A stretch of DNA of 64,000 nt from Myxococcales bacterium (GTDB lineage: Bacteria; Myxococcota_A; Polyangia; Polyangiales; Polyangiaceae): positions 1 through 64,000 of the forward strand of contig JADJCA010000024.1 in the NCBI GenBank assembly GCA_016703425.1, written 5' to 3'. Each line of letters starts with the position of its first letter. The first letter of the stretch is position 1. The translations under genes and the position numbers were made by a program. The notes beneath the pieces were generated by a model. That model had not been told where the DNA came from and did not search any database. It was given only the letters and a program-made list of their open reading frames with translations. This document shows, one piece after another, positions 35,415-46,085 of this stretch.

Positions 35415-37018
35415 TGGCCGGTGGTGAAGGTGAGGGAGAAGGGTTGCGTGATGGCGTTGCCGTTGAAATCCGCGAGGCCGCCGACGGGCACATCGAGGAC
35501 ATAGGTGGACGACGCGTCGAGCTGGTTGAGCGGCGAGAAGTTCACGATGTTCTCCTGCGCCGAGACGGTCCCCGGAACCCTCTCCTTGCCGGTGGCCGTC
35601 ACCTTCATCAGGCGAACCGAGCCTTCCCACGCGCTCGCCGAGTCGACGGGCTCGCTCGTGGTGAACCCGAGTCGTGAGGTTCGTGGGAGACCCTTCGCCC
35701 CGTCGCTGGGCCACGCCCAGGTGACGGTCGGCGCCTTGGTGTCGACGTCCGTTTGGTACGGCGCGATGGCCGAACCCTTGTTTGGGTCGGCCTTGTCGTC
35801 GACGCTCAAGACGACGACGTTGCCGATGGGGGTCATGGTGTCGAGGTCGCCGGTTAGCGTGAGGCGCTTGACCTCGGTGATGGCCGAGAGGTTCGACACG
35901 TCGTAAATGGCGGCGAAGCTCGACTCGCCGACGAAGGCGAGGTTGTCCTTCACGAAGACGTAACCTCCGTTGCCGTCCGATGGCTTCACGCCCGCGAAGA
36001 GCGGGGCCGCGGGATTTCGTACGTCGTAGACGATGAGACCACCGGCAGCCTCCTTGCGCGCGTAGAAGACGTAGCCGTTGGCGAAGTTCGAAAAGTACGC
36101 CTCGCGCGGCGCGCCGTCGGCGGCCTCGCGCGCCAAGAAATCGCCTCCCGCGATGGGCTGGGGCGCCTTGGGGTTCGAGATGTCGAGGAGCACGGTGCGT
36201 GGCGACTCGGCGGTGGTGACGACGAGGAGGTTTCCGATGGCCTGCACCTGTCCGACGCGCATCGTGGGCGTGAACTTGGTTTGATTGACGAGCGTCGGGT
36301 TCTTCGGGTCGGTCGCGTCGACGACGAAGAGCCCGTTGTCGGCGCCGCCGACGAATACGTAGGGGTCTTGCCAGAAGACGCTGAGCGTCACGCGCGCGTA
36401 CGCGTCGGGGTAGAGAAAGCCCGGCAGCTCCATGAGCTTGATGGCCTTGGGCGCGGTCACGTCGCTCACGTCCCAGAACTGGATGCCTCCCTTCGTTGCG
36501 ACGAGCGTTCCGCCGATACCGTCCACGACGGCGTAGCGTCCACCGCGATGCGAAAAGCCAATGGAGTGGCTCTCGCGCATCTCACCGGATTCGCCGGCGC
36601 CGACGCGTGTAGGCGCGCACGGCTTCGAGACGTCGAAGAAGCTGATGCCGCCGCCGCCCCACTCGGGGGCCCACGGCATCACGAGGTAGCCGTCCAGCAT
36701 GGTGACCAAGTTGTGGTGATCGAAGGTGTCGCCGGAGGCGCCGTCGAGGTACGCGCACTTCTCGTAGAGCTTGTCGGCGGTGAAGGCTTCGCTCGGCCCG
36801 CCGGGGCCCTTGTTCTTGGGCCACGCGCCAGGCGCCGGGTAGCTGGGGGCTGCGGTCGCGTCGGTCGCGCTCGCGTCGCTCGGCGCGGCCGGGCCGGCGT
36901 CATTGTCAGCTTGCGCAGGCCTCGGTCCCGCGTCCGTCGCGGCCGAGGGCTCTTCCGGCGTGGCCGACGAGTCCCCGCAAGCCATGACCAAAGCGAGGGC
37001 CCACAGGTGCTTCTGCAT
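35411..37018 (-). CDS. LVIVD-repeat beta-propeller lipoprotein with Ig-like C-terminus
   Basis: 535 residues. Very short lipoprotein signal (MQKHLWALALVMAC, C14), then an Asp/Ala/Pro-rich linker. Central region holds LVIVD-type propeller repeats: GGISFFDVSKPCAPTRVG, GIQFWDVSDVTAPKAIKL, GLFVVDATDPKNPTLV, RTVLLDISNPKAPQPIAG and GLIVYDVRNPAAPLFAG. The last ~110 residues are a bacterial Ig-like fold (TVTWAWPSDGAKGLPRTSRLGFTTSEPVD to the end). Likely surface-bound and binding or scaffolding. It is the first gene of a three-gene run with the di-haem and LRR proteins, which suggests a shared envelope process. Confidence 0.87.
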   Translation of the reverse strand: MQKHLWALALVMACGDSSATPEEPSAATDAGPRPAQADNDAGPAAPSDASATDATAAPSYPAPGAWPKNKGPGGPSEAFTADKLYEKCAYLDGASGDTFDHHNLVTMLDGYLVMPWAPEWGGGGISFFDVSKPCAPTRVGAGESGEMRESHSIGFSHRGGRYAVVDGIGGTLVATKGGIQFWDVSDVTAPKAIKLMELPGFLYPDAYARVTLSVFWQDPYVFVGGADNGLFVVDATDPKNPTLVNQTKFTPTMRVGQVQAIGNLLVVTTAESPRTVLLDISNPKAPQPIAGGDFLAREAADGAPREAYFSNFANGYVFYARKEAAGGLIVYDVRNPAAPLFAGVKPSDGNGGYVFVKDNLAFVGESSFAAIYDVSNLSAITEVKRLTLTGDLDTMTPIGNVVVLSVDDKADPNKGSAIAPYQTDVDTKAPTVTWAWPSDGAKGLPRTSRLGFTTSEPVDSASAWEGSVRLMKVTATGKERVPGTVSAQENIVNFSPLNQLDASSTYVLDVPVGGLADFNGNAITQPFSLTFTTGQ

Positions 37019-37083
37019 GGTCCCTTTTTCCCGAGCGCACGCGGGTCGTCAAACGGCTCGGCGGTCGTGGACCCCCACGAGGC

Positions 37084-38262
37084 TCAAAAGAGCCGCGCCG
37101 CCGTGTCGTCGGCGAAGAGCCAAGCGTGGCGCGGGATGGCGAGGTGGTTGCCCCGCACATTGAGGCGCTCACGGGCCGCGAGCCAGTCCGCCGCGCGCCG
37201 TCGTTCGTCGGTCCACGCGACCTCGCCGACGGCGTTCGCCGCTTCCTCGAGGTCAAAGCCGCACTCGAGCCGCAGGCCCAACATGATGCGCTCCCGCAGC
37301 AACGTCGCGCCGTCGAGGGGCTCGACCAGCTCGTCGTCGGCGCTCGCGCCCGCGTCCGCAAGCTCGCGCGTGAAAGCGACGTAGCGCGCCGGATCGGTGG
37401 GGTTGCGCCGTCGCGCGCCACCGTAGGCGCCGAAGGCCGCGCAGCCGAGGCCGAGGTACGGTTCGCCGCGCCAGTAGCCGAGGTTGTGCCGCGCCTCTTG
37501 TCCCGGCCGCGCGTAGTTCGAGATCTCGTAGTGCCGGAAGCCGCGCGCCGTCATGGCTTCGTCGAGGGCCAAGAACGCTTCGGCGACGCGCCCGTCGTCC
37601 GCGAGCGGCAAACGCCCGCGCCGCGCCAGCTCGCCGAACTGCGTCCCTGCTTCAATCGTTAGCTGGTACGCGCTCACGTGCGAGAGGCCCAGCTCGCAGA
37701 GACGCGCGGCTTGTTTTGGCGCCGCATCGGCGGGCTGACCGTGAAGGCCGAAGATCAAGTCGGCGGAGACGCGAAGGTCAGCGACGCGAAGCGCGCCCTC
37801 GATGGCGCGGAGCGCCCCGTCGGGGTCGTGAAGTCGCCCCAAGAACCGCAGCTCGTCAGCGTCGAGCGATTGCGTCCCGATGGATAGGCGATTGACCCCC
37901 TCGCCTTGGAGCATGCGTGCGCGCGCCTCGTCCAGCGAGGTGGGATTGCACTCGACGGTGACCTCGACGTCGCCGGTCGCGGGCAGCGTCCGACGGAGCG
38001 CGGCGAGCACGCGACCGAGAGAGCGCGGCTCCCAGAGGCTCGGTGTTCCGCCGCCGAAGAAGATGCTGCCGATGCGCGGCTCGCCGCCCTTCGCCGCGAG
38101 GGCAGCCAAGAATGGCGCACGGCGCGCCTCGAGCTCGCGGAGCACGGCGTCCGCATAGCCCTCGTGGTCGATGGCCGCGGGCGCGGCCTTGTAGCTGACG
38201 AAATCGCAATACGGACACTTCGCCAGGCAGTAGGGGAAGTGGACGTAGACGGAGCCGCGCAC
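37084..38262 (-). CDS. hemW: Radical SAM haem chaperone HemW (HemN-like)
   Basis: 392 residues. Haem-trafficking radical-SAM protein, often misnamed coproporphyrinogen III oxidase. The N-terminal MRGSVYVHFPYCLAKCPYCDF carries the 4Fe-4S CxxxCxxC motif (C12, C16, C19). Further marks are IFFGGGTPSL, EVTVECNPTSLD, GVNRLSIGTQSLD and the C-terminal HemN_C region beginning RHYEISNYA. The extra N-terminal cysteine typical of true HemN is absent, favouring HemW. Start GTG at 38262. Minus strand between two lipoprotein genes with short gaps; possibly co-transcribed. Confidence 0.93.
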   Translation of the reverse strand: MRGSVYVHFPYCLAKCPYCDFVSYKAAPAAIDHEGYADAVLRELEARRAPFLAALAAKGGEPRIGSIFFGGGTPSLWEPRSLGRVLAALRRTLPATGDVEVTVECNPTSLDEARARMLQGEGVNRLSIGTQSLDADELRFLGRLHDPDGALRAIEGALRVADLRVSADLIFGLHGQPADAAPKQAARLCELGLSHVSAYQLTIEAGTQFGELARRGRLPLADDGRVAEAFLALDEAMTARGFRHYEISNYARPGQEARHNLGYWRGEPYLGLGCAAFGAYGGARRRNPTDPARYVAFTRELADAGASADDELVEPLDGATLLRERIMLGLRLECGFDLEEAANAVGEVAWTDERRRAADWLAARERLNVRGNHLAIPRHAWLFADDTAARLF

Positions 38263-38318
38263 GGGCCGAGGTTACCCGAAGTGCAGAGCGCCCGTGACGG
38301 CCAGCGCCGGACGGCGCT

Positions 38319-38747
38319 TCAGCGCAAGGAGAAGCGACCCGCTTGATCGCGGCAGGGACCGCCTTGGAGCGCGCGGAAGTTTCCGAGGATTTCCGCGAGG
38401 CCTGGCTCACCGGTCACCTGAAAGTGCATGCCGGCCACGTCGGCCGACGTCGTGAGGCCCTCCGTCGAGATCTCCGCCTCGAGCACCGAGCGTTCGGCGC
38501 AAGGGTGCCCCTCGAGCACGAGCGAGAGTCGCGCCGACAGGCCCCGCTGTTCGACCGTCACGTGCGCGGGGCGCTCCTCGGCGACCCCGTCGGTGCGCCA
38601 GGTGCCGGCCAACGTGGTGACCTTTGGGGCCGCGGCGGTGTCGATCGCGTCATCGGCAGCGGAGCACCCCACGAGCGCAACGGCGAGAAAGACCCAAGAG
38701 GTGACGCAAGAAGCGAGGCGAGCGGAGCTCATGGGCAGGCGAGGCAT
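38319..38747 (-). CDS. Small lipoprotein, hypothetical
   Basis: 142 residues from ATG 38747 (alternative ATG at 38732). Signal peptide with lipobox LVGC (C28), then SAADDAID and a small beta-rich domain: LAGTWRTDGVAEERPAHVTVEQRG, LSLVLEGHPCAERSVLEAEIS, VAGMHFQVTGEPGLA, ending GPCRDQAGRFSLR. The pattern resembles lipocalin-like 'GTW' lipoproteins, but the match is weak. Divergent from rsgA, with 227 bp between starts; ends 56 bp upstream of hemW on the same strand. Confidence 0.75.
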   Translation of the reverse strand: MPRLPMSSARLASCVTSWVFLAVALVGCSAADDAIDTAAAPKVTTLAGTWRTDGVAEERPAHVTVEQRGLSARLSLVLEGHPCAERSVLEAEISTEGLTTSADVAGMHFQVTGEPGLAEILGNFRALQGGPCRDQAGRFSLR

Positions 38748-38974
38748 GGGCCCGTCGTACGCAAGCGCCACGCCACCCAGTCGGCGCCCTATTCTGGCGC
38801 GGAGCGACGGCTCCGTGAACGCTCGTTCATGGCGGCCGTCGTCGCTCGTTCGCTTGGGCCGCGCCGGCGGGTCGCTGTGTATGATGGGCCGCCGATGCGC
38901 GCTTCGCTGTTTACCCTCCTTGAAGTCGTTCGCGCGCTCGCGTCCGCGCGTCGCCTCGCAGACACACGGCCCTC

Positions 38975-40036
38975 TTGATTGTCGTCCCGTCATCCGCCGG
39001 CTGGAGCGAGGAATACGAGGCCTTTGCCGTGGCCCACTGGGAGGGGCCGTTGCCGGCGCAGGCGGCCCGCATCGCGAGCGAGCATCGAGGCGGCTTCACG
39101 GTCCTCACGGTCGACGGTGAGCAACTTGCTCAGGCGCCGCGCAGCCTGCGGCGCACCCTTGAGGCGCGCGGCGAAGACAAACCCGTCGTCGGCGATTGGG
39201 TTGTCTGCGAGGCGTCGGGAGGGGCCGTCACGCTGCGCGCGGTCTTGCCGCGGCGCACGCGCCTTCGCCGCAAGCGGCCGCAGAGCGAGCGGGCACAGAT
39301 CCTGGTGGCCAACGTTGACGTCGTTTTCATCGTCACGTCGGCAGCGCATGATCTGAGCGTTCGCCGCATCGAACGATACCTCACCGTCGTGCGTGACGGC
39401 GGCGCCGAACCGGTCCTCGTCGTCACCAAGGCGGATCTTGTGCCCGATGCCGCGGCCGCCGAAGCGCTCGTTCTGCGCGCCGCGCCGGGCACGCGCGTCG
39501 TTTGGTCGAGCGTCGTCTCGGGCGTGGGGATCTCGGAGCTGCGGTCCATCGCCAAAGATGGGACGACGGTCGCGATGCTGGGTTCGTCGGGCGTGGGGAA
39601 GTCGACCTTGGCCAACGAGCTCGCGGGGCACGAGCTGCTCGCCGTTGGAGCCATCCGAGGCGACGGAAAGGGGCGCCACACGACGGTGCGGCGCGAGCTC
39701 GTCCGGTTGCCGAGCGGCGGCGCCCTCATCGACACGCCCGGCATGAGGGAGCTGGGCCTCTTCGAGGCGGAGCGAGGCGTTGAAGAGACCTTCGCGGACG
39801 TCGAGTCGCTGGCCGCGGAGTGCCGCTTCGCCGATTGCCAACACCAGGCGGAGCCCGGCTGCGCCATCCTCGCGGCGCTGGCCCTGGGAACGCTCGAGGC
39901 GGATCGCTACGGCGGTTACGCGAAGCTCAAGGGCGAGCTGGTGGCGCCTCCGCGGCCGGGCCACGAGGAAAGAGCCGTGGGACGTGTGGCGGCGCGCGCG
40001 CTTCGGGCTCGTCTGCGCGACAAAGGCCGCCGCTGA
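38975..40036 (+). CDS. rsgA: Ribosome small-subunit-dependent GTPase A
   Basis: 353 residues. Late 30S assembly checkpoint GTPase. N-terminal OB domain (about 40-105), then a circularly permuted GTPase: G4 TKADL (151-155), G1 GSSGVGKST (203-211), G3 DTPGMREL (253-260), and a zinc-binding C-terminus with C283, C288, H290 and C296 (CRFADCQHQAEPGC). The start is a TTG at 38975, near to where the family's GWS motif begins; no strong ribosome site is visible, so the start is uncertain by a few codons. Stands alone between divergent and small lipoprotein neighbours. Confidence 0.94.
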   Translation: MIVVPSSAGWSEEYEAFAVAHWEGPLPAQAARIASEHRGGFTVLTVDGEQLAQAPRSLRRTLEARGEDKPVVGDWVVCEASGGAVTLRAVLPRRTRLRRKRPQSERAQILVANVDVVFIVTSAAHDLSVRRIERYLTVVRDGGAEPVLVVTKADLVPDAAAAEALVLRAAPGTRVVWSSVVSGVGISELRSIAKDGTTVAMLGSSGVGKSTLANELAGHELLAVGAIRGDGKGRHTTVRRELVRLPSGGALIDTPGMRELGLFEAERGVEETFADVESLAAECRFADCQHQAEPGCAILAALALGTLEADRYGGYAKLKGELVAPPRPGHEERAVGRVAARALRARLRDKGRR

Positions 40037-40096
40037 ACGTTGTCGTTCATGAATCAGACCGACTTGCAGTCGCTCTAGAGCTACAATCGCGCCGCC

Positions 40097-40540
40097 ATGA
40101 AAGCTTGCCTCGTTGCCCAAATCGTCGGCGTCGCTGCGCTCGGACTGCTCTACGCGTGCTCCGACGACAAGCTCAAGGCTCCCGCCAGCGACTCGCAGTT
40201 CGATGACGCCGACGAGCCGGCGACGCCCGGGCCCGTCGGTGCCGTCGACGCCCAGACCGTCGACGCCGTCGTGACGTGCGCCAGCGACGTCGATTGCCCA
40301 CCGCGGGCGCCGCGGTGCTTCTTCCCCATGGCGGCGGGCTGCGGCGCCGTTGGCTCGTGTTTCACCGAGGCGCAGGCCGCCTCGTGCACCCAGGCGCGCT
40401 TCTGCCTTTGCGCGGGGGGCGCCCTAAACGGCTGCGCCCCGCCGGGCCTGTCGCCCCAGCCGATCGTCGCTGGGGCCATTTGCCCCGAGACCGACGCCGG
40501 CGCCCCGGATGATGCAGGCCTCGACGCACCTCCTGGCTGA
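40097..40540 (+). CDS. Small Cys-rich lipoprotein, hypothetical
   Basis: 147 residues. Lipobox LLYAC (C21), acidic linker, then a short Cys-rich module: TCASDVDCPPRAPRCFF, GCGAVGSCFTEAQAASC, RFCLCAGGALNGC. This spacing is common in secreted myxobacterial Cys modules. The C-terminus is Asp/Ala/Gly rich (DAGAPDDAGLDAPPG). A TACAAT hexamer at 40082-40087 lies 10 bp before the ATG, so the mRNA could be nearly leaderless. No function assigned. Confidence 0.75.
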   Translation: MKACLVAQIVGVAALGLLYACSDDKLKAPASDSQFDDADEPATPGPVGAVDAQTVDAVVTCASDVDCPPRAPRCFFPMAAGCGAVGSCFTEAQAASCTQARFCLCAGGALNGCAPPGLSPQPIVAGAICPETDAGAPDDAGLDAPPG

Positions 40541-40644
40541 GCGCCCGCCGCCCAAGCGGCTCGCTCTCACGCGCCTGAGCGCCTCCGAGCGCTTCCGAGT
40601 GCCTTGCGAGTCTTTCGGGCGCCTCAAGTCTCTCCGCCGGTCAG

Positions 40645-40674
40645 TTGCGACGAGGCGGTGCAGGATGCTAGATT
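40645..40674 (+). promoter_or_regulatory. Candidate sigma-70 promoter of the rel gene
   Basis: A -35-like TTGCGA (40645-40650) and an extended -10 TGC-TAGATT (TAGATT 40669-40674) with an 18-bp spacer, about 70 bp upstream of the ATG at 40743. Within a 200-bp gap that has no gene. Confidence 0.4.
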
Positions 40675-40742
40675 TTTAGGCTCGTTCGCCTGCCTTTCGC
40701 CGACGCCCCCAGAGTGAGGTCGCCCGCGAGCCTTTCGCCCGA

Positions 40743-42740
40743 ATGCTTCAAGCCGAGGACCTCATTCAGCGCGTTCGCGCGTACCAGCCGCTCGTCGACG
40801 AACAGCTCGTTCGGCGCGCCTACGACTACAGCTACCGCGCGCACCTCGGCCAGACGCGAAAGAGCGGGGACCCCTACTTCGTTCATCCAACGAACGTCGC
40901 GGGCATCATCACCGAGCTCCGCCTCGACGCGGCGAGCGTCTGCGCCGGCCTCTTGCACGACGTCGTGGAGGACACGCTCGCGACCACCAAGGACATCGAG
41001 CGCGAGTTTGGCAGCGAGATCTCCGAGCTCGTCGACGGCGTCACCAAGCTGTCGAAGATCGAGTTCACCTCCAAAGAAGACCGGCAGGCGGAGAACTTCC
41101 GCAAGATGGTCGTGGCGATGTCGAAAGACATTCGCGTGCTGCTGGTCAAGCTCTGCGATCGCGTCGACAACATGCGAACGCTTCAGCACATGAAGCCCGA
41201 AGCGCAGGAGCGCATCGCCCGCGAGACGATGGAGATCTACGCGCCGCTGGCGAACCGGCTGGGCATCCAGCAGTTCAAGAGCGAGCTCGAAGACCTCTCG
41301 TTCCGTTACCTCGAGTCCGACGCCTTTGAGGAGCTGGCCGCCGCGCTCACGAAGACGAAGCGTGAGCGCGACAAGTACATCGCCGATGTCTCGAAGACCT
41401 TGGCCTCTCGCCTCGCCGAGCAGTCCAAGTGGACCCCGGTGCCCGGCCGCTTCAAAGACTACATCGCGCTGCCAAAGCCAAACATGTACCAGTCGCTGCA
41501 CACCACAGTGATCGGCCCCGGCCGCGAGCGCATCGAGATCCAGATCCGCACCCACGAGATGCACCGGGTGGCCGAGCGCGGCATCGCGGCGCACTGGAAA
41601 TACAAGGAGCGCGGCGGCGGCGTCGCCGAGGCGGACCAGAAGAAGTTCGGCTGGCTGCGGCAGCTCATGGAGTGGCAGAAGGAGCTCAAGGACCCGGCGG
41701 AATTTCTAGAGGGCGTCAAGGTCGACCTCTTTCAGGACGACGAGGTCTACGTCTTCACGCCCAAGGGTGACGTTCGCGTCTTCCCGCGCGGCGCCACGCC
41801 CATCGACTTCGGCTACGCGATCCACTCGCAGCTCGGCGACCGCGTCACCGGCGCCCGCATCAACGGCAAGATGGAGCCGATCCGGTACAAGCTGCGAAAC
41901 GGCGACGTCGTCGACGTGATCACGCAGACCAATCAGCACCCGTCGAAGGACTGGCTCGACTTCGTCGTCACCACGCGCGCGCGCGCCAAAATCCGCAACT
42001 ACCTGAGGGCCGCGGAGCGCGAGAAGTCGCTGCGCCTCGGCCGCGAGCTCTTGGAGCGCGAGTTTCACAAGGCGAGCCTCAGCGTCAACAAGTTGCTCAA
42101 GAACGACGGCGAGCTCCGTAAGGTCTTCGGCGAGCTCAAGGTACAAAACGTCGAAGAGATGTTCATCGGCATCGGCTACGGAAAGATCAAGCCGACGGAG
42201 ATCATCGAGGTTCTCGTGCCCAAGAGCAGCGAGGGCGAGGCGCCGCCGCCGGATTCACTCCGCGAAGGCCGCATCGAGGGCTTCGTTCGCAAGGTCAAGG
42301 GCGACGACGGCGGCATCAAGATCAACGGCATGGACGACGTGCTCGTCCGCTACGCACGCTGCTGCAATCCGCTACCCGGCGACGACATCTTGGGGTTCAT
42401 CACGCGCGGTCGCGGCATCACCATCCACCGGCGTGGTTGCTCCAAAGCGTTCGACACTGACCCGGCGCGGCGGGTGGAGATCGCCTGGGACGCTAAGGCG
42501 AAGGTCAGCCGCACAGTTCAGATTCGGGTGACGACGGCCAACCGGCCCGGCATCTTGGCCACTGTGGGTCACACCTTCAGCCAGCAGGGCATCAACATCA
42601 GCGAAGCGAACTGTCGTGCCAACGACGACGGCACGGCCGTCAACGTCTTCACGTTCCAATGCTCCGATTTGAGCGGCCTCAAGGCCGTGATGAAAGCGCT
42701 CGGCAAGGTCGAGGGCGTCGTCGCCGTCGAGCGCCAATGA
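40743..42740 (+). CDS. RelA/SpoT homologue lacking the first part of the synthetase domain
   Basis: 665 residues. The N-terminal (p)ppGpp hydrolase domain is complete: H48, HDVVED (72-77) and KLCDRVDNMRT. The C-terminal half has TGS (about 315-380), a helical region, the RIS/zinc-finger segment ARCCNPLPGDDILGF and an ACT domain (from about 590). At residues 226-229 the helix before the synthetase domain (KTLASRLAEQ) runs directly into SKWTPVPGRFKDYIA. Full-length Rel proteins have about 75-80 residues here, including the GRxKxxxSIxxK nucleotide-binding motif and the YDxxAxR motif; both are missing, in frame. EIQIRT is retained. Predicted hydrolase only, unless this is an assembly deletion. 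The gene lies 19 bp upstream of trmFO. Confidence 0.9.
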   Translation: MLQAEDLIQRVRAYQPLVDEQLVRRAYDYSYRAHLGQTRKSGDPYFVHPTNVAGIITELRLDAASVCAGLLHDVVEDTLATTKDIEREFGSEISELVDGVTKLSKIEFTSKEDRQAENFRKMVVAMSKDIRVLLVKLCDRVDNMRTLQHMKPEAQERIARETMEIYAPLANRLGIQQFKSELEDLSFRYLESDAFEELAAALTKTKRERDKYIADVSKTLASRLAEQSKWTPVPGRFKDYIALPKPNMYQSLHTTVIGPGRERIEIQIRTHEMHRVAERGIAAHWKYKERGGGVAEADQKKFGWLRQLMEWQKELKDPAEFLEGVKVDLFQDDEVYVFTPKGDVRVFPRGATPIDFGYAIHSQLGDRVTGARINGKMEPIRYKLRNGDVVDVITQTNQHPSKDWLDFVVTTRARAKIRNYLRAAEREKSLRLGRELLEREFHKASLSVNKLLKNDGELRKVFGELKVQNVEEMFIGIGYGKIKPTEIIEVLVPKSSEGEAPPPDSLREGRIEGFVRKVKGDDGGIKINGMDDVLVRYARCCNPLPGDDILGFITRGRGITIHRRGCSKAFDTDPARRVEIAWDAKAKVSRTVQIRVTTANRPGILATVGHTFSQQGINISEANCRANDDGTAVNVFTFQCSDLSGLKAVMKALGKVEGVVAVERQ

Positions 42741-42759
42741 GCGTCGGCTGGGGGACCCC

Positions 42760-44133
<1,374 letters not shown>

Positions 44134-44174
44134 CGGTGCGCGTCACGAACCTCACGGAGACCGAAAGCAGCACC

Positions 44175-45452
<1,278 letters not shown>

Positions 45453-45572
45453 AGCGAGCGGCGGCCGTCAGCCTCGGTTCACGGAGCGCGTGACCCAGCG
45501 ATTACACTGGAGGACGACGCCCCGGGCGTTTCGCGCGAGTCCTCCGGCACGCTCGTTGCTGACGGCGCCGCG

Positions 45573-46043
45573 ATGATTCACCGAGCCGCCTTCGTCCTCG
45601 CCCTCGCCCTCGCTTCCGCCGCCTGCGGGCACTCGCTCGAATACACGCCGCTCAACGCGCCGCCGCGTGCCCTTGCGCCGAGGAGCCCCGAGTCGGTCGA
45701 GCTTCTTATGGCGACGCGCCCCTCGCGCGCCTTCGTGGAGGTGGGCCTCTTTGAGATCGAACAACGTTCGCCCACGAGCGGCGGGACCCCGGAGATGCTC
45801 GCCAAGGTCCGCGCGCGGGCGGCCGGCGTCGGTTGCGATGCGCTCATGGTGGGCGAGCCCACGGAACGCGTCCAATCGGTGACGGGTCAGAGCTACGGGA
45901 CGGTCCACCGCGGCGGCGGCGCTTCCTACGGCACGTACCAAGGCATGAGCACCGGCAGCGTCAACGTGGTGCGAGGTCAAAGGGCCGTGTGCATCGTGTA
46001 CACCGAGCCGCAAACAACCGTGACGACCGGCGTCGCGCTTTAG
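45573..46043 (+). CDS. Small lipoprotein, hypothetical
   Basis: 156 residues. Lipobox ASAAC (C18), then a domain beginning SPESVELLMATRPSRAFVEVGLFEIEQ and KVRARAAGVGCDALMVGEPTERVQSV. A segment of 'RARAAGVGCDALMV' type is found in several outer-membrane lipoprotein families (DUF4156-like), so an envelope role is likely. The C-terminal part is Gly/Ser/Tyr rich (GTVHRGGGASYGTYQGMST). It ends 42 bp from the convergent hydrolase-like lipoprotein gene. Confidence 0.77.
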   Translation: MIHRAAFVLALALASAACGHSLEYTPLNAPPRALAPRSPESVELLMATRPSRAFVEVGLFEIEQRSPTSGGTPEMLAKVRARAAGVGCDALMVGEPTERVQSVTGQSYGTVHRGGGASYGTYQGMSTGSVNVVRGQRAVCIVYTEPQTTVTTGVAL

Positions 46044-46085
46044 GCAAGCGCAGGCGCACGCCGGTCGAAGCCCGGTCACGTTCGC

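Noticed and set aside
34065..35504. Plus-strand open frame opposite the di-haem gene
   Set aside because: Arg/Glu-rich shadow of a clear PKD-propeller-cytochrome gene.
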